DNA of 64,000 nucleotides from Mytilus galloprovincialis. Taxonomy: Eukaryota; Mollusca; Bivalvia; Mytilida; Mytilidae. Under the pieces are notes generated by a model. The model saw only the letters and a list, made by a program, of their open reading frames with translations. It had not been told where the DNA came from and did not search any database. Made by a program: the position numbers and the translations under genes. Shown here one piece after another: positions 1 to 15,000 of this stretch (positions are counted from its first letter, which is position 1; each line of letters begins with the position of its first letter). The stretch spans positions 41,722,602 through 41,786,601 of the forward strand of contig NC_134850.1 in assembly GCF_965363235.1 (NCBI RefSeq). Reading direction: 5' to 3'.

Positions 1-3000
1 AGAAGTAAAGATTTATAACAAAACTTTGACTTTTCTTACTTGGATTGCCAGAGAATGCAAATCTATTGTTCCAATTACAGGACTTCTTTGGTAGTTTGAC
101 ATTATCTAATACTGTATGTTTAACATCACAACTGTCTCTGTCTGAAGTCTCCATACACAGACCCATGTCAACAGATACCAGGTACATTCCTTCGCTGGTT
201 AAATCATGGATCACATAGCTGGAAAAAAGTTTGAAAAAAGGAATATTAGGACGGTCAAAAAAAAAAAAAAATAGAACTGTAGCACAAAAGACTCTACAGT
301 TAGTTTAGACAGGTTAAAAATAACAAAGTATACAATCAGTAGCAAGTTTTTGATTTTGTTGATTTCATATTACTTTTGGTAGATTATAAAATCCTCATAA
401 AGTATATAAACACAGATATATGTCTCGCCTTTTAAAACCTTATCACTAGATACAACATTTGTATGTGCCACCAATTCTGCTGAGGACCAAAAATAACACT
501 AAAAAGTTTTGATTTCACAACTATTGTCACAGGTGACACAAAAAATATTCCAAACAAACAAATTTTCTAATAGCATTTCTTAAAATGTATTCTTCTACAG
601 ATTAATCTTACTCCATTCTAAGTCCTCCTTGTAAGGCAAAGGATTGTGGCTTTCCCCACTGGAAATGTAACAAGGACACAGTAGTCTCCATTGTCTCGAT
701 GCCAAGAGTTATTTCATATGTACAGGGATCCAGTTTCACTGTAGACTGGATTTTCTTATCAATATACCCAATATCAGAACACATAGTAACTGATGTACAG
801 TCTGATTGGATGTTTAATGATACCTCTGTTGGTAGAGTAATGGAATCTACAAGATTGCCACATTCTGAAAAACAAATATGTACTAACTTTCTTGAATTCA
901 TACAATTGCATTTAAAAGTTTTGCCCTTTTCCTATCTACATATTCTCAATTACATTTCATTATACACAGCAAAGAATTTTTTTAATTTCTTGTTTTTGAT
1001 TTAACAAATATTCTAATAAAAACGTGAGCTATAAGCCATGTTCTTACCATCATTTAGTCTGCTATTAGCTGTGGTGAACGGTAAGACAGAGTGATCACAT
1101 GCAGTTACTTGAAGGTAGTCACTTATTCCAGTATCTTGTAACAGTTTAGTTGTTGTCGCTGAAGGCAGTGGATCCACCATGGCTTGATTCTCAGCCAGTA
1201 AAAAGTTGTCCAGAGAAAATGCTGTAAAATAAATATGCAAATTTATGCATATGAGAATTGCAAAAAACTAATGTACATGAACGTTATTTTCCTTCTTTTT
1301 ATATTTTAAAATACTGAAAAATCAAAAATGTTTGAGGTATTATTATTATTGCCAAAATTGCAACAAAATAGGTTTGGCAAAGGTGAAAACCTTGCATTCT
1401 AAATTATGATAGCATTATTTGTATGCCTTATCTTATGATTTTTTTGGTTAATTGTTAATAATCGCAATGATAAATCAGCAAAAATAATTTCTGAATTTAA
1501 AGTACAGTAAAAAGGAGCACCCTTATTCAGTGATTCATAATTAAGATACTGAATAGATGTTTTAACAAGAGGCTGTCACAACGACAGCAAACCGGATTTA
1601 TTTACATTTATTTGTGTCCTGGCAATATCAGATGATATCATTACTGATGAATGGTGAAAGTGAAAATCATCAATATCAAATTTGACCTCTATTTTGTCAT
1701 CAGTATCAACATTTTGAAATAATAATATTTGAAAAGCTTAGATTGAATGGTTCATGAGTAAATGCAACAACGTGAATGGAAACGCCATTTTACGATCTTT
1801 CAAGAACCATAACTCCTGAACAGTAAAAGTCAAAATCGTCATTATGGAACTTGACCTCTATTTTGTCATCATTAACAACATATTAAAATTTCAAAAGCTT
1901 TGGTTGAATGGTTCATGAGAAAATGCACGGACACGACGGGAAACACCATTTTTCAATCTTTCAAGAACCATAACTCCTGAACGGTAAAAGTCAAAATCGT
2001 CATTATTGAACTTGACCTCCATTCTGTCATCAGTAACAACATATTAAAATTTGGGAAGCTTTGGTAGAACAGTTCATGAGTAAATGCACGGACACGACTG
2101 AAAACTCCATTTTTCAATCTTTCAAGAACCATAACTCCTGAACGGTAAAGGTCAAAATCGCAATTATTGAACTTGACCTCCGTATAGTTGTCAGTAATAA
2201 CATATTAAAATTTTAAAAGCTTTGGTTGAACGGTTCATGAGTTAATGCACGGACAACATTTGATTGCCGCCTTTCAAGAACCATAACTCCTGAACGGTAA
2301 AAGTCAAAATCGCCATTATTGAACTTGACCTCCATTTTGTCATCAGTAACAGCATATTAAAATTTGGGAAGCTTTGGTAGAACAGTTCATGCATAAATGC
2401 ACGGACACGACTGGAAACTCCATTTTTCAATCTTTCAAGAACCATAACTCCTGAACGGTAAAAGTCAAAATCGTCATTATTAAACTTGACCTCCATTCTG
2501 TCATCAGTAACAACATATTAAAATTTGGGAAGCTTTGGTGGAACAGTTCATGAGTAAATGCACGGACACGACTGAAAACTCCATTTTTCAATCTTTCAAG
2601 AACCATAACTCCTGAACGGTAAAAGTCAAAATCGCAATTATTAAACTTGACCTCCGTATAGTTGTCAGTAATAACATATTAAAATTTTAAAAGCTTTGGT
2701 TGAACGGTTCATGAGTTAATGCACGGACAACATTTGATTGCCGCCTTTCAAGAACCATAACTCCTGAACGGTAAAAGTCAAAATCGCCATTATTGAACTT
2801 GACCTCCATTTTGTCATCAGTAACAGCATATTAAAATTTTAGAAGCTTTGGTAGAACAGTTCATGCATAAATGCACGGACACGACTGGAAACTCCATTTT
2901 TCAATCTTTCAAGAACCATAACTCCTGAACGGTAAAAGTCAAAATCGTCATTATTAAACTTGACCTCCATTCTGTCATCAGTAACAACATATTAAAATTT

Positions 3001-6000
3001 GGGAAGCTTTGGTAGAACAGTTCATGAGTAAATGCACGGACACGACTGAAAACTCCATTTTTCAATCTTTCAAGAACCATAACTCCTGAACGGTAAAGGT
3101 CAAAATCGCAATTATTGAACTTGACCTCCGTATAGTTGTCAGTAATAACATATTAAATATTTAAAAGCTTTGGTTGAACGGTTCATGAGTTAATGCACGG
3201 ACAACATTTGATTGCCGCCTTTCAAGAACCATAACTCCTGAACGGTAAAAGTCAAAATCGCCATTATTGAACTTGACCTTCATATAGTTGTCAGTAATAA
3301 CATATTAAAATTTTAAAAGCTTTGGTTGAACGGTTCATGAGTTAATGCACGGACAACATTTGATTGCCGCCCGCCCGCCTGCGCGCCCGGCCGCCCGCCG
3401 TACATCCCCAAATCAATAACCGACATTTTTGACACAAAAATCCGGTTAAAAATAATTGCACTTACAATGTTAATTGTATTTTACATGTTTCTCAGTTACT
3501 GAAAAATCCAAGTCTCCATGCAAAAATTATTTTTAACTATCTGGTAGCAGCAGAGTGATAAAAGAATTCATACATACTTACCACCATAAGTTTCAACGCA
3601 ATGGAGAATGTAGGACCATTTAAAAAGAGACTATTTAAATTTCCTAAACATACCAGTACCTGAATCAAAGAAAGTTGAACCAGTGAAGCAATACTGTTTA
3701 GGAAGCTGTGTACCACTGAACACGGTCATTTCAAAGTCACATGCCCCTGATGTTTCAAAACAGATCTTCATCGTCATATCCAGCTGGTATTTTCCTGCTG
3801 ACTGTAGATTTGTGATAGTATATCTGAAAATATCATTTAATATCATAATAATTCTTTATCCTCGTATTCTAAAAGTAATATTTTAGGGGAAAAATAGTTC
3901 TAAATGTTTTAATGGTTATTTTGGCAACAAGGCTCGATTCTCCAAGAAGGGAGTTATTCTTTTTTCTTCCTTTATACTGTACTTATGTCTTATTTCAATT
4001 AAGTCATTTAAGGTTTTTTTTCCAGCAAATCAATTAAAACAATAGCAATACCATCTTAATTCATTTTTTAAAATTTTTTATTGATTTTGCTCTGATATTT
4101 TTCTTCAAATAATTATATCGTGCTTCATTTTCAAATATTTCTCCAAAACCGCAAACAGTTTTGGTGATATTAAAGATGATATAAAATCCTTCTTCTCCTC
4201 CCCATTTGATTGTGGAAAAAAGAGTGAGAATCTCAGAATTAATTCCATTGCAGAGAAGATGCATAGCAGTCATTGAAGAATTCTACTTTTGTGTAGGTAG
4301 TGTATAGTGACAATTCTTTGGCTTGTTTTAGAAAACCTTTCAAAACTGTTTAGATAAAGTACAATATTTTTGGGGGGAAATGCTTTTTGGCCTAGTTTTC
4401 CAAGAAATTGTTATCTCATAAAGATTAACATCTACTTCAAATATCTTACGTGAGTCTAACAACATTCATCAATGTCTTTGTCTCTTCCACTCCTACAATT
4501 GAACAGATATCTTTTTTAAAAAGACTCTTTTGATCAGATATTCTTAAATATTTCCTTTAAAATATATATTTTCAAATAATTAAAAGTGATCAAACAGCAA
4601 CATACAACAAAATGACATAAAATCAATAAATCAAGTCATACGCCTTTTTGCACAGCAAGATCTGATATCAAATTTGCATTAACTAAAAAAAAAGCTTCAG
4701 ACCCCATACATTTTTAATCAACAAGTCCTTAGCTCAGAATAGCATAGAGCTCAAGTATAAATTCTGTTGAATCATTTTTTTAAACAGATTCTAATTTTCC
4801 AGGATTTTCAGAATGGAGGCACTCAACCCACAAATTAAAAGTTTCATTGCAATAAAAATTTCTGTCACTTAATTGACACCACGTTTGTAAAACTATATCA
4901 GAATATTAACTTTTTCTAAACTATAATCACAAGTTAGCAACTTTGTAAACGATTATTCACAATAAACAAGAAACTTACCGAATGCATATCTGTTGAGATC
5001 TACTGTTTCATATACCCTTTCAATACCAAACTTAAGTTTGTGGTTACAGGGATCCAGTTCAACAAAGGAATAGAAGCCTTGTTGCAGGAAGTCAGAGTAC
5101 ATACAACAATCTACAGCAGTACACTTATCATGGATGTTACAAGCTGCATTGGCAGGAAGTGTTGGCAAGGTAACGCCTGCTGCACAATCTGAAAAGTGCA
5201 TGCATCAAATGAGAATTGAACAAATTGTAATAAACTCCATCTTACTGCACTGATGGGTGAAGGACATGATATTCCTAAGACATGAGTTTATTCAAAGTAA
5301 ACAAACAAATCTTTAACAGATAATTGGAATGATTATGTCCCTTTTAAATGGAGTCAAAATCTGTGAACATTATAAAAATGGAAAATCTCTAAGTTAACTT
5401 ATTTTAATGATTAATTCCTCATGAAAAATGGTTCAATTTTATTTAAGATCTTGTCAAATATGTTTTCAATGTCACACAATACGTATACTGAAACTTGAAT
5501 ATGACACAATAAAAATACAAAGAAACTATTTTTTTAATTTTTGAGAAAAAAAACCTTTAACATGAGCATTATTAACTATGATCAATGAGGTCAACCATTC
5601 AGAGGAAAGAGAAAATCACTCCTTAGACATAGCAGTAAAACATTACCTTTTTGCCATCTCTCAGCACCGATTGGTGAATAATCAGCCACTGTGCAAGGTG
5701 TTCCCAAAATATAGGAGTTTATTCCAAGTAAGTTAAACAGATCATTTTTTTCTTGTGAGGTGAATGTCTGTCCAGATGTTTTACCAATACTGGTCAGGTG
5801 ACTAGCCAATGAAAATCCTGAAATTATAACAATAATTCAATCTTTAATAGTGACAATCAAGTATTAAATACAGTGTTCTTTTGTATTGGGACTAACAGGT
5901 GATATACAGGAAAATATGGAGTCTGAAAAAAAATGCATTTTTCTCTCTGATGACTTTTTTTATACCAAAAGCATACTATAAAAACTTCTAAAAAAAGTTC

Positions 6001-9000
6001 ATCTGTAACCAGGAAAAAGTTCACAATTTTTTGTTAATCAAGTTCTTTTAAAACAGTATGCTGGTCTTCTAAATCATTGACCTCTTCTATCTGTTTATAT
6101 AACTAGCAATCAGTTTAGTTTAAACATATTTTTTGTCAAAAACAATGACAAAGGGATCAGATACAAGTTTTTCAACTTCGGAAGTCTTCTCCATAACTAG
6201 CACCAAGACCTCTTTTCGAATTCCATTCCCTTGAAGCGCATGTGGTCTTTAAAACTTTTGTTTACAATCTTCAATGGACTTTCTGGTAAGGCCAAAATAG
6301 CAAGACACCAAAAGTATATGACCATATGGAATAAAATAGTCTCATTTGGGATTATTTCATCAAATTAAATAACAAGATTTTTGACAGAAGCAGAATTATA
6401 TTTCATATCTTACTCTCTTCCAATAAGTAATATTTACAGAACCTTTTACCAAAGCCTTCCTTGGTAACTCAAATCAAAGGCACAAAAAATATAAGTCAAT
6501 TTACCTGCTGTGGAATAGGTCAGATTCCAGGCACATTGTCTCCATGGTATCATAGCATCAGTAAAGGCATCCATTTCTATCTCACATACCGAGGTACTGT
6601 TGAAACATATCTGGACTTTAAGATTGACTCTGTATTGACGTTCAACTGAGAATTTCTCTATTTTGTATCTGTAAGACAAATAATCATAATACAGATGGTG
6701 CAATCACCAATAAGATCACAAAGTCATAATATCAATTGTATTATTTCTAAAAATGTGTAAAATTACCAACATTTTTTTGTGAACATATTAAAAAAAGATA
6801 GCTAAATTCAATACTTTTTCTGTATAAAAAGTTTTGATGATTGAATAAAATAAAATTTTACTTACGTCAACTTTACAACTCCTTTCAAATTAAACTTCTT
6901 CTCCACACCTGTAACAATAAATAGAATTTTAAATTCAGCAAAAAAAAATCAAAAACTCTAATCATTTATTTTTGGCAAATTATGCCAAAGTTTCAATCAT
7001 TTTAAATAACAAGTCTTTGCAAAAGGATGGGGAAACAAGGAAACTTTTATAATAGCTTTTTTCTCAATCTATTATTATCGATTTTAAAACAAATTCATAG
7101 CAAAACGTAACATGAGGCAAAATAATTTACAAACAATCTACAATATCAAAAAGACATGTTATAAATTTTTATTATCGAATTAAAATGTAGTTGCATAATT
7201 TGATTTTTATTTTTATGAGGAGTGTAAGGAAGGGACAAAGGTTAAAAAAGTATTGTTAGCTTAATTATGAATGAATTCCATAAACAATTATAATTACCAA
7301 AAATGGTGGCATCAGTCAAATCTAACTTTAGACTAAATCGTTCAATGCCAATTGTCCCGATGTTTGTACATGGATCTAGGTCAATGTATGTGTTGAATGG
7401 ACGTCCCAAGAAATCAACATCTGAACAGAAATCTACAGCTGTACATACTTCAGCAATGGATCCTACTGACGATGAATGTAGTGTTGCCATGGGAACATCA
7501 AGTGGACACGCTTTATAATATACAAAATCATGAATATAGTAATGTATATCTTAAAGTATTGATGTTTATTTTACTTTTTTATTTCTGTTTACAAACTGAA
7601 ATTGTAACACTTATATTCTGCTAAAACTCTGACATGAAATTAGGGTTCTTTCCCATGCATTACATTGAAGAAATACATACTAATAAGCTTTTCTATTTTA
7701 TCATAAACTATTCACATTTTTGTTTACATTTTAAACATAGTTCAAAAGTGATGTGTGCCACCTGTGGAGCAGGAACTTCCTACCCTTCCAGAGCACCTTA
7801 GCTCACCCACCTTTTTTAAGGGTTTGTGCTAACAAATCTTTGTTTTTTTTGGTAGAATTATCCTTTTGCTTTGGTCATTGTGTTTGTTTTTACTTATGCT
7901 TTTGATTATTCCCTTCATATCTTCTTACTTTTTTATTTGAACAATACATATATATCAAACAAAATGCAGGGACAAATAATTTTACCATCCTTCCATCCAG
8001 CAACTGATGGACTGTACTTAGCTCCAGATGGTTGACACTGTGTGGGAGACATCATTTCACCAATTTTTAGGAATTCCAGTAAGCTTGATGCCTTAGCAGG
8101 TGTAAGTAGGGATCCTTGTGGTAAGTTTTGATAAGTATACCAACTGTTTAAGTTGAAACCTAAAACAAAATAATTTAGAATTTTATTAAATGGTTATCAT
8201 AATGTCATTAAACATGATATTCAAGTTGTATTTTAATCGACATTTGTAAAAGAAAATAATATATGAATATGTAACTATATACTGTCCTATTCCTTATGAT
8301 AGTAAGCAAGAAGGTTAGATACTGTGGATTCATTATTATTCATGGGATGCCAATTTTCATAGATTTCAAGGGTAAACATGAAACACAAATTCAAATATTC
8401 AATGAAGCATAAATTTTTCATAGGATTGTATGTAGACCTGTCAAAACCACAAATTTAAATATCTTTGAAAATACAAATTTACCTCAATTCACTAATATTG
8501 CTACACACGAAAAAAAATGAAAACACAGTAGTCTATGGTATACATGCATATTTAAACTGTACATTGAAGATAGGACAGAAGTTTTCCTCTAAACATGCGA
8601 CATTTTATTTGTCAATACATTTAAAAATATAGATATATCTGCAGAAATGTAAAACCTTTTATCATTCTCATCTATGGATTTTTAAAATCTGTTAAGAATT
8701 ACCTGGTACTCCATAACTTGTATCATAGTCACAGACCGGAATTGGTAGAACTTGTTTGAAGAGTTCAAATGTCACATACTGTTGACTTCTGTCTAAGTAC
8801 ATACTCATGTTGAGGTCTACGCGGAAATACTCATCCACTTCATTGTAGTCAACCAGAAAACTGTAATACAAATCAGCCAGACATTTAGCATTTTAAAATA
8901 AACATGTATTGCATACTTAAATTATCTGCATTTGATTTTTTGGCTTTAAGCTTATCTATCTGATTTTAATTATTTAAGTACAACATAAAAATGTTATAGG

Positions 9001-12000
9001 CTTGACTCATGATTGAATGTGTTAAGTTGGAACCCACACATAAAATTAAAAAAAATCGGAATTCCACATAAATGTTCAAGATTTCTTTAAAAAAGATACA
9101 AGCATCCTCCATTTTTTCTTATTTCAAGTAGCTCACCCCACAAACAATTATAATTTGGACAGCACTTATCATCAATTCGTAAAACTTACTCAAATATATA
9201 AGCATCTAATAAATCTTTGGTATCTTTCTGTCCTGTAAAATAACATAAACATTATACATAAAATGTTTCTTACTGTTTTTCTTCTATTATTTGATTCATC
9301 AGAAAGTTATAAATATAACTATAGAAATCAAAGCGCTGTAAGCGCTGAAGGCAGTTAACCAAAAACCAGGCAAACGTAATTATGTGCAGTGGCGGATCCA
9401 GAAATTTTCATAAGTGGGGACCCACTGCCTGCCTAACGGGGGACCTGCTCCAGTCATGCTTTAGTGATTCCCTATGTAATCAACCAATTTTTTTCTCAAA
9501 AAAGGAAAGGGGGGGGGGGGGCACTGAAAAACCCTCTAAATCTGCCTCTGGTGTGGCATTAAACATTCATATATTGCACATTTATGTTTATCTAATGAAT
9601 TAAATATTAAGGCAAATAATTTATATGTTATCAAGGTTTCAATAGCAATGAATATATAAATGTATATTTTTTATGGTGAGTCTGCAGTGGTACAAGTTCG
9701 CAATGATTGTAGTTGTTCTAGTTGGTAGTTAACGTTGGTTTTAGTTGACTGTTAGTAGTACGTGTTGACTTAGTACGAACATGTAATAGTATGAATGGAC
9801 TGGTTTCCCTGTAAAGAAAACTGAGTATGTGTTCTATAGTACAATAGTTATGCGACACAAATCAGACAAATGTTCACTACTACAAGGATCAAAGGTGAGG
9901 TCTGCCTGACCTGCCCATAGTAAATGTAAATGATTTGTTATATTGTCCCATACATGAATATATATGGTTTAGGGGTGGGGATCTCGAGGGTTTTCAAGTT
10001 CTCAAACAGGAAGGGGCAGGGTGACCCCAGGGACTTCCCCTATATTTCATTTGATTTGTTATATTGTTCCATACATGAATATATATGGTTTAGGGGTGGG
10101 GATCTCGAGGGTTTTCAAGTTCTCAAACAGGAAGGGATAGGATGACCCCAGGGACTTCCCCTATTTTTCATTTGATTTGTTATATTGTCCCATACATGAA
10201 TATATATGGTTTAGGGGTGAGGATCTCATCTGTTTCCAAGTTCCCAAACAGGAGGGGGTAGGGGGAATCCCCCTATATTTCATTTAATAAGTTATATTGA
10301 CCCATACATAAATATATATTGTTTAGGGGTGGGGATCTTGACCGTTTCGTAATACCCAAACAGGAGGGGGTGGGTCACCCCATGGACTCCCCTTATATTT
10401 CATTTGATTAGTTATATATATAGTCCCATACATGAATGTATATATGGTTGAGAGGTCATCCGTTTCAAAGTTATCAAACATGAGGGGGTAGAGTGGCCCA
10501 AAGGACGCCACCTATATATCATATGATTTGCCTACATTCAGGTAGTTATTTGTGAAAATAAAGTAAGAATCTTCCAGCTACTTTAACTGATCCTTCAAAA
10601 TTGAGAGAAAAAAAATACCCCTTCAAAATTGCAGTAATATGTTTACACTTTAAAAGCATCTTACATGTATTATCAACATTTATCACTGATAAAGAAAATT
10701 TAAACTGTGACCAGGAACATATATATTGATAGATATACTGTTCCCAGCTGTCACATTGTATTGGATTTATATGACATTAAAATTTGTCAAAAGTAATTTT
10801 GAGTTTCTGTTTAAAATTTTTCTGCCTTTTCTTTCTTTTACATATATCTTTTGGTTTTCAATTCTAGTGTTTATATTCATTTACCATGCATAGATGTATT
10901 TTGTCACCTGCCTGGATTTGCCAAAAACCCGGAATTACCCTTATCCGCTTCCGGAATCGGATCCGAAATTGTAATTGTTTTTTCACAGCAGCCATTGTCA
11001 TTGTGTTCCAATGTTGTTTTTGTCAGTCAGATACGATTTTACTCGTATTAACACATTTTTTGTCGGCGATTTTCTGTATATAGCTAGCGATTGAACAAAA
11101 TTGACATCGCTGTCATGAATAATAATGATTAAAATAAGTTTTGAGATCGTTGATTTGGGGACTTTGGCGAAAAGGTTTGCAAAGCTATTTTTTATTTTCT
11201 TTCAAGTGGAACTGAGACTACTATAACTGTGATATAGTTGTCTCAGAGGGGAAGGCCGGCGGGCGTGGCTAGTAACCCATTCGAAAGTGGAAGGTCGCGG
11301 ACCTCGGACCACCGCTAATTTGAACCCCTGTCTCCAAATTGAAGATACGAATTTCGTCTTCTAATTTGAAATTACCGCCAACAGCATGAACAGTTGAACT
11401 TATTATATAATAGACTACTGACGTAGTTGTACTACGTATTGACGACAAACAATATTCCTACGACTTTTGCCATTTGGGAAATCTTAACTACTTGTCTTAA
11501 AAGATTTTCGGCGATTAAATATTTCGTACAATTGTTTTTTGACATCTTAACCAAAACCACAGGCGATAATAAACTACATAAAAATTCCTAATGAGCACTA
11601 CTTCCTATGTGCAACTTCAAAACTTTTGGGAAAATCGACGACCATTTAACGTTTTTATGGTAATATTTTTTATATTCTAGAATAAAAAGTATTAAAAAAG
11701 TGTTCAATTAGTTATATATAACATAGTAGCCAGCTAGATAATAACAATGGCAAGTATTTCAGCATTTTTTGGGTAGACCACAAATCTAGGGTGCTCGCAT
11801 AATGCAGATTAACTGCATAAAAAATGTCATTGAAAATTAAAAAATAAATAAATCAAAACTAATCAAACGTATTGTTTTCATTCTAAGTTGAACAAGTAGA
11901 TAATAACTCAAGACTTCTTAAATTTAAACTTGACATATGTAATGATCAAACTTACCCCAGGCGTAGGTCAGGAAATCCAAATCAATGACCAGCTTTTCTA

Positions 12001-15000
12001 TTCCAATCTTGAATGACCTTTCACACATATTGAGGTCAAAGTAAGCATGCAATGACGTCCTCAGTAGTGGTATATATAAACAGAAGTCGATGTAAGTACA
12101 GCCTGAAGCGACGTATCCCTTTGGTGTGGCTATAGACGATGGAGTCAGTGCTGTTAAGTTACCTAGTCCTCCAGGACATTCTAAAAAAAAAGAACAAAGC
12201 CTTGATATCAAATAACATAGTTCAGGCCTCACGGTCATAAAACTTTCGAGCACGATTTTTGTACTCAGACTCGAAAATCAACCAATCAAATTGCTGGATT
12301 TCATGTTTCGAGCATGATTTTTGTGCTCCGAGCACTGAGCAAAGTTTTATGCCTTCAAAACATTTTTTTGTCAGGTTAGTATTAATATTTTCAAATTTTG
12401 TCACAAATATTTGCTGTAGGCCTTCATTCTCCTTACATTGAGAAGAGGAGAAAAGACCAAAATAATAAAATTCTGTCGTTTTGAAATCTTCCCATCTATA
12501 TTTAGATATAAGCAATGGCCTAAGCAAATAAGACCTTTTACCACATGTTGTCTACCTCTCATAAAAAGATGTTGATGTGAATTTAAAATTTTGAACATGG
12601 CTATTGGTCATATCTAATTTACTTAAATACTTAATGTATAGATGTCCTTATGAGTAAAAAAAAAAATCATAAAACTACCGTTTTTGGCTGTGTATAGTCC
12701 TCATTTGTGTATAATCTGCACCCCCATTTACTCCCCCCCCCCCCAAATCTTGTATGATATTATTCATTTATCAATTAAATTTACATAATATGGAAATGAT
12801 TGAAGAAAACTACTATTTTGCTATTTGAAGACAAAGCAATGGTTCTTTTCACACCTGCTCCTTTGAAGGCTTGTCTGGTACAATATACTAGTCAAGTATC
12901 TATTACTAAATTACATGGCCAGTTTATTTAGTACTTATGACTTTGAATGTCCCTCTGGTATCTTTCACCTTTCTTTTACAACTACAGTACTTTTTAATTA
13001 CAACCACCTTTTGAACATATCAAAACATAACAAATAGTAAATATAGTTACCATCTCTCCAACCGACAGAATCTGTTGGCTGTGATTGGTACATTGGACTG
13101 TTAATGTCACACTGTGGATCTTGTAGGTATTCAGCTATACCAAGTTTTTCTAAAATCTGCTTAACTACAATGTCTGTCAATTGGCTCTGGAGAGAAAGTC
13201 CTTGCTCAGCCAAGAAATCAGAGGCTGAGAAATTGTTAAAACTGATGCTCCAGTCACAAGCAATTTTCGGAAGATACAGGTCTTTAACAATTTCTAGGGT
13301 TATGTCACACGCTTTCCCTTCTTCTAAACAGACACTGGCATTCATACTAACTATGAACTTCTTTTCTGCCTGTAGATCAATCACCATAAAACTACAAGAG
13401 AATTATCAAAAATAATACTGCAAATAGAATTGCAAAAAACAAACAAGTGTTGACTTGTCAACAAAAAGAACCATAAAACTACATTTATAAACAAAATAAT
13501 ATCATATAGTTACCAGATAAAATGAACAAGGTTACATGAATAAAATTATCTAAAAGAATTTCTCATTCATCGTATTATTAAAATAAAATATATAGTGGTT
13601 TAAATTAGAATAGCCATTTCAAATACTATAAAAATCTATAACACTCACTCTAAAAACATGATGTTGCCCAACTTAAGGTTTTTCACCATACCTGAAAAAA
13701 GAAAATGTGATAAATTATACAGATAAACTATCGTATGCGAGGTCTCAAGTTCATATTATTGGTTACTCAACCACAACTGCACTTTCCCAATGCATGTTGT
13801 GGCAAATTTTCTTATTTTTTAATCGTTAAAATCTGGAAATTCTTCTTTTCTGGTTTTTGTACCTTTCGAATTGTACAAATTAATTTGTGATGGTGGACAT
13901 TTTGAACATTTTGTGAATGGATTAAACACTTATAATTTGATACAATGTTAATAAGCAGAATATGGAAAATTGTACAACCAAGATGGCACCTTATTTGGTG
14001 TCATGTCAGGCAATGTCAGGTGATTTCTAACAGAAAAATTATTATTTCAAAGGCGGAAATCATGCAAAAAAAATTTACACATATTTTTGGATATTTTGTG
14101 TTCATTGATGCTGGGCCCTAATAAGGCAAAACACTTACCACTGTCAAATGAAAAGAAGGCTTCATCCACTCCAAAATGATCTATTCCAGCCTTGATTCTG
14201 TACTGACATCCATCTAACAGTATGTAGAAGTGAAAGGACTTCTTTATAAACTAATAAGGCAAAACACTTACCACTGTCAAATGAAAAGAAGGCTTCATCC
14301 ACTCCAAAATGATCTATTCCAGCCTTGATTCTGTACTGACATCCATCTAACAGTATGTAGAAGTGAAAGGACTTCTTTATAAACTAATAAGGCAAAACAC
14401 TTACCACTGTCAAATGAAAAGAAGGCTTCATCCACTCCAAAATGATCTATTCCAGCCTTGATTCTGTACTGACATCCATCCAACAGTATGTAGAAGTGGA
14501 AGAACTTCTTTATAAACTAATAAGGCAAAACACTTACCACTATCAAATGAAAAGAAAGCTTCATCAACCCCAAAATGATCTATTCCAGCCTTGATACTGT
14601 ACTGACATCCATCTAACAGTATGTAGAAGTGAAAGGACTTCTTTATAAACTAATCAGGCTAAAACACTTACCACTATCAAATGAAAAGAAGGCTTCATCC
14701 ACCCCAAAATGATCTATTCCAGCCTTGATTCTGTACTGACATCCATCTAACAGTATGTAGAAATGGAAGGACTTCTTTATAAACTAATAAGGCAAAACAC
14801 TTACCACTGTCAAATGAAAAGAAGGCTTCATCCACTCCAAAATGATCTATTCCAGCCTTGATTCTGTACTGACATCCATCTAACAGTATGTAGAAATGGA
14901 AGGACTTCTTTATAAACTAATAAGGCAAAACACTTACCACTGTCAAATGAAAAGAAGGCTTCATCCACTCCAAAATGATCTATTCCAGCCTTGATTCGGT

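Larger units (their letters stand above)
9325..11825 (+). repeat. dispersed 2.5-kb repeat, copy 1
   Basis: This is collinear with 45615-48853. Shared landmarks include AAATCAAAGCGCTGTAAG at the start, a block of about 120-bp tandem units with CATACATGAATATATATGG, the phrase CTTCCGGAATCGGATCCGA (10949-10968) and AGCCAGCTAGAT with GGGTGCTCGCATAA near the end. Copy 1 has its own short hAT5-like insertion at 9387-9550 and lacks the RT fragment found in copy 2. It could be a worn DNA transposon or an old duplication; I find no coding part and no clear terminal repeats. Confidence 0.75.

Noticed and set aside
608-612. TAA after exon A12-D12 as the end of the protein
   Set aside because: The TAA is part of GAGTAAGAT, a good 5' splice site, and a B-type exon follows at 40-218 with matching phase.
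14295-14483. Separate small gene in the 133-bp array
   Set aside because: It is read-through of array units; its frame mixes exon A8 copies with the intron part of the unit.
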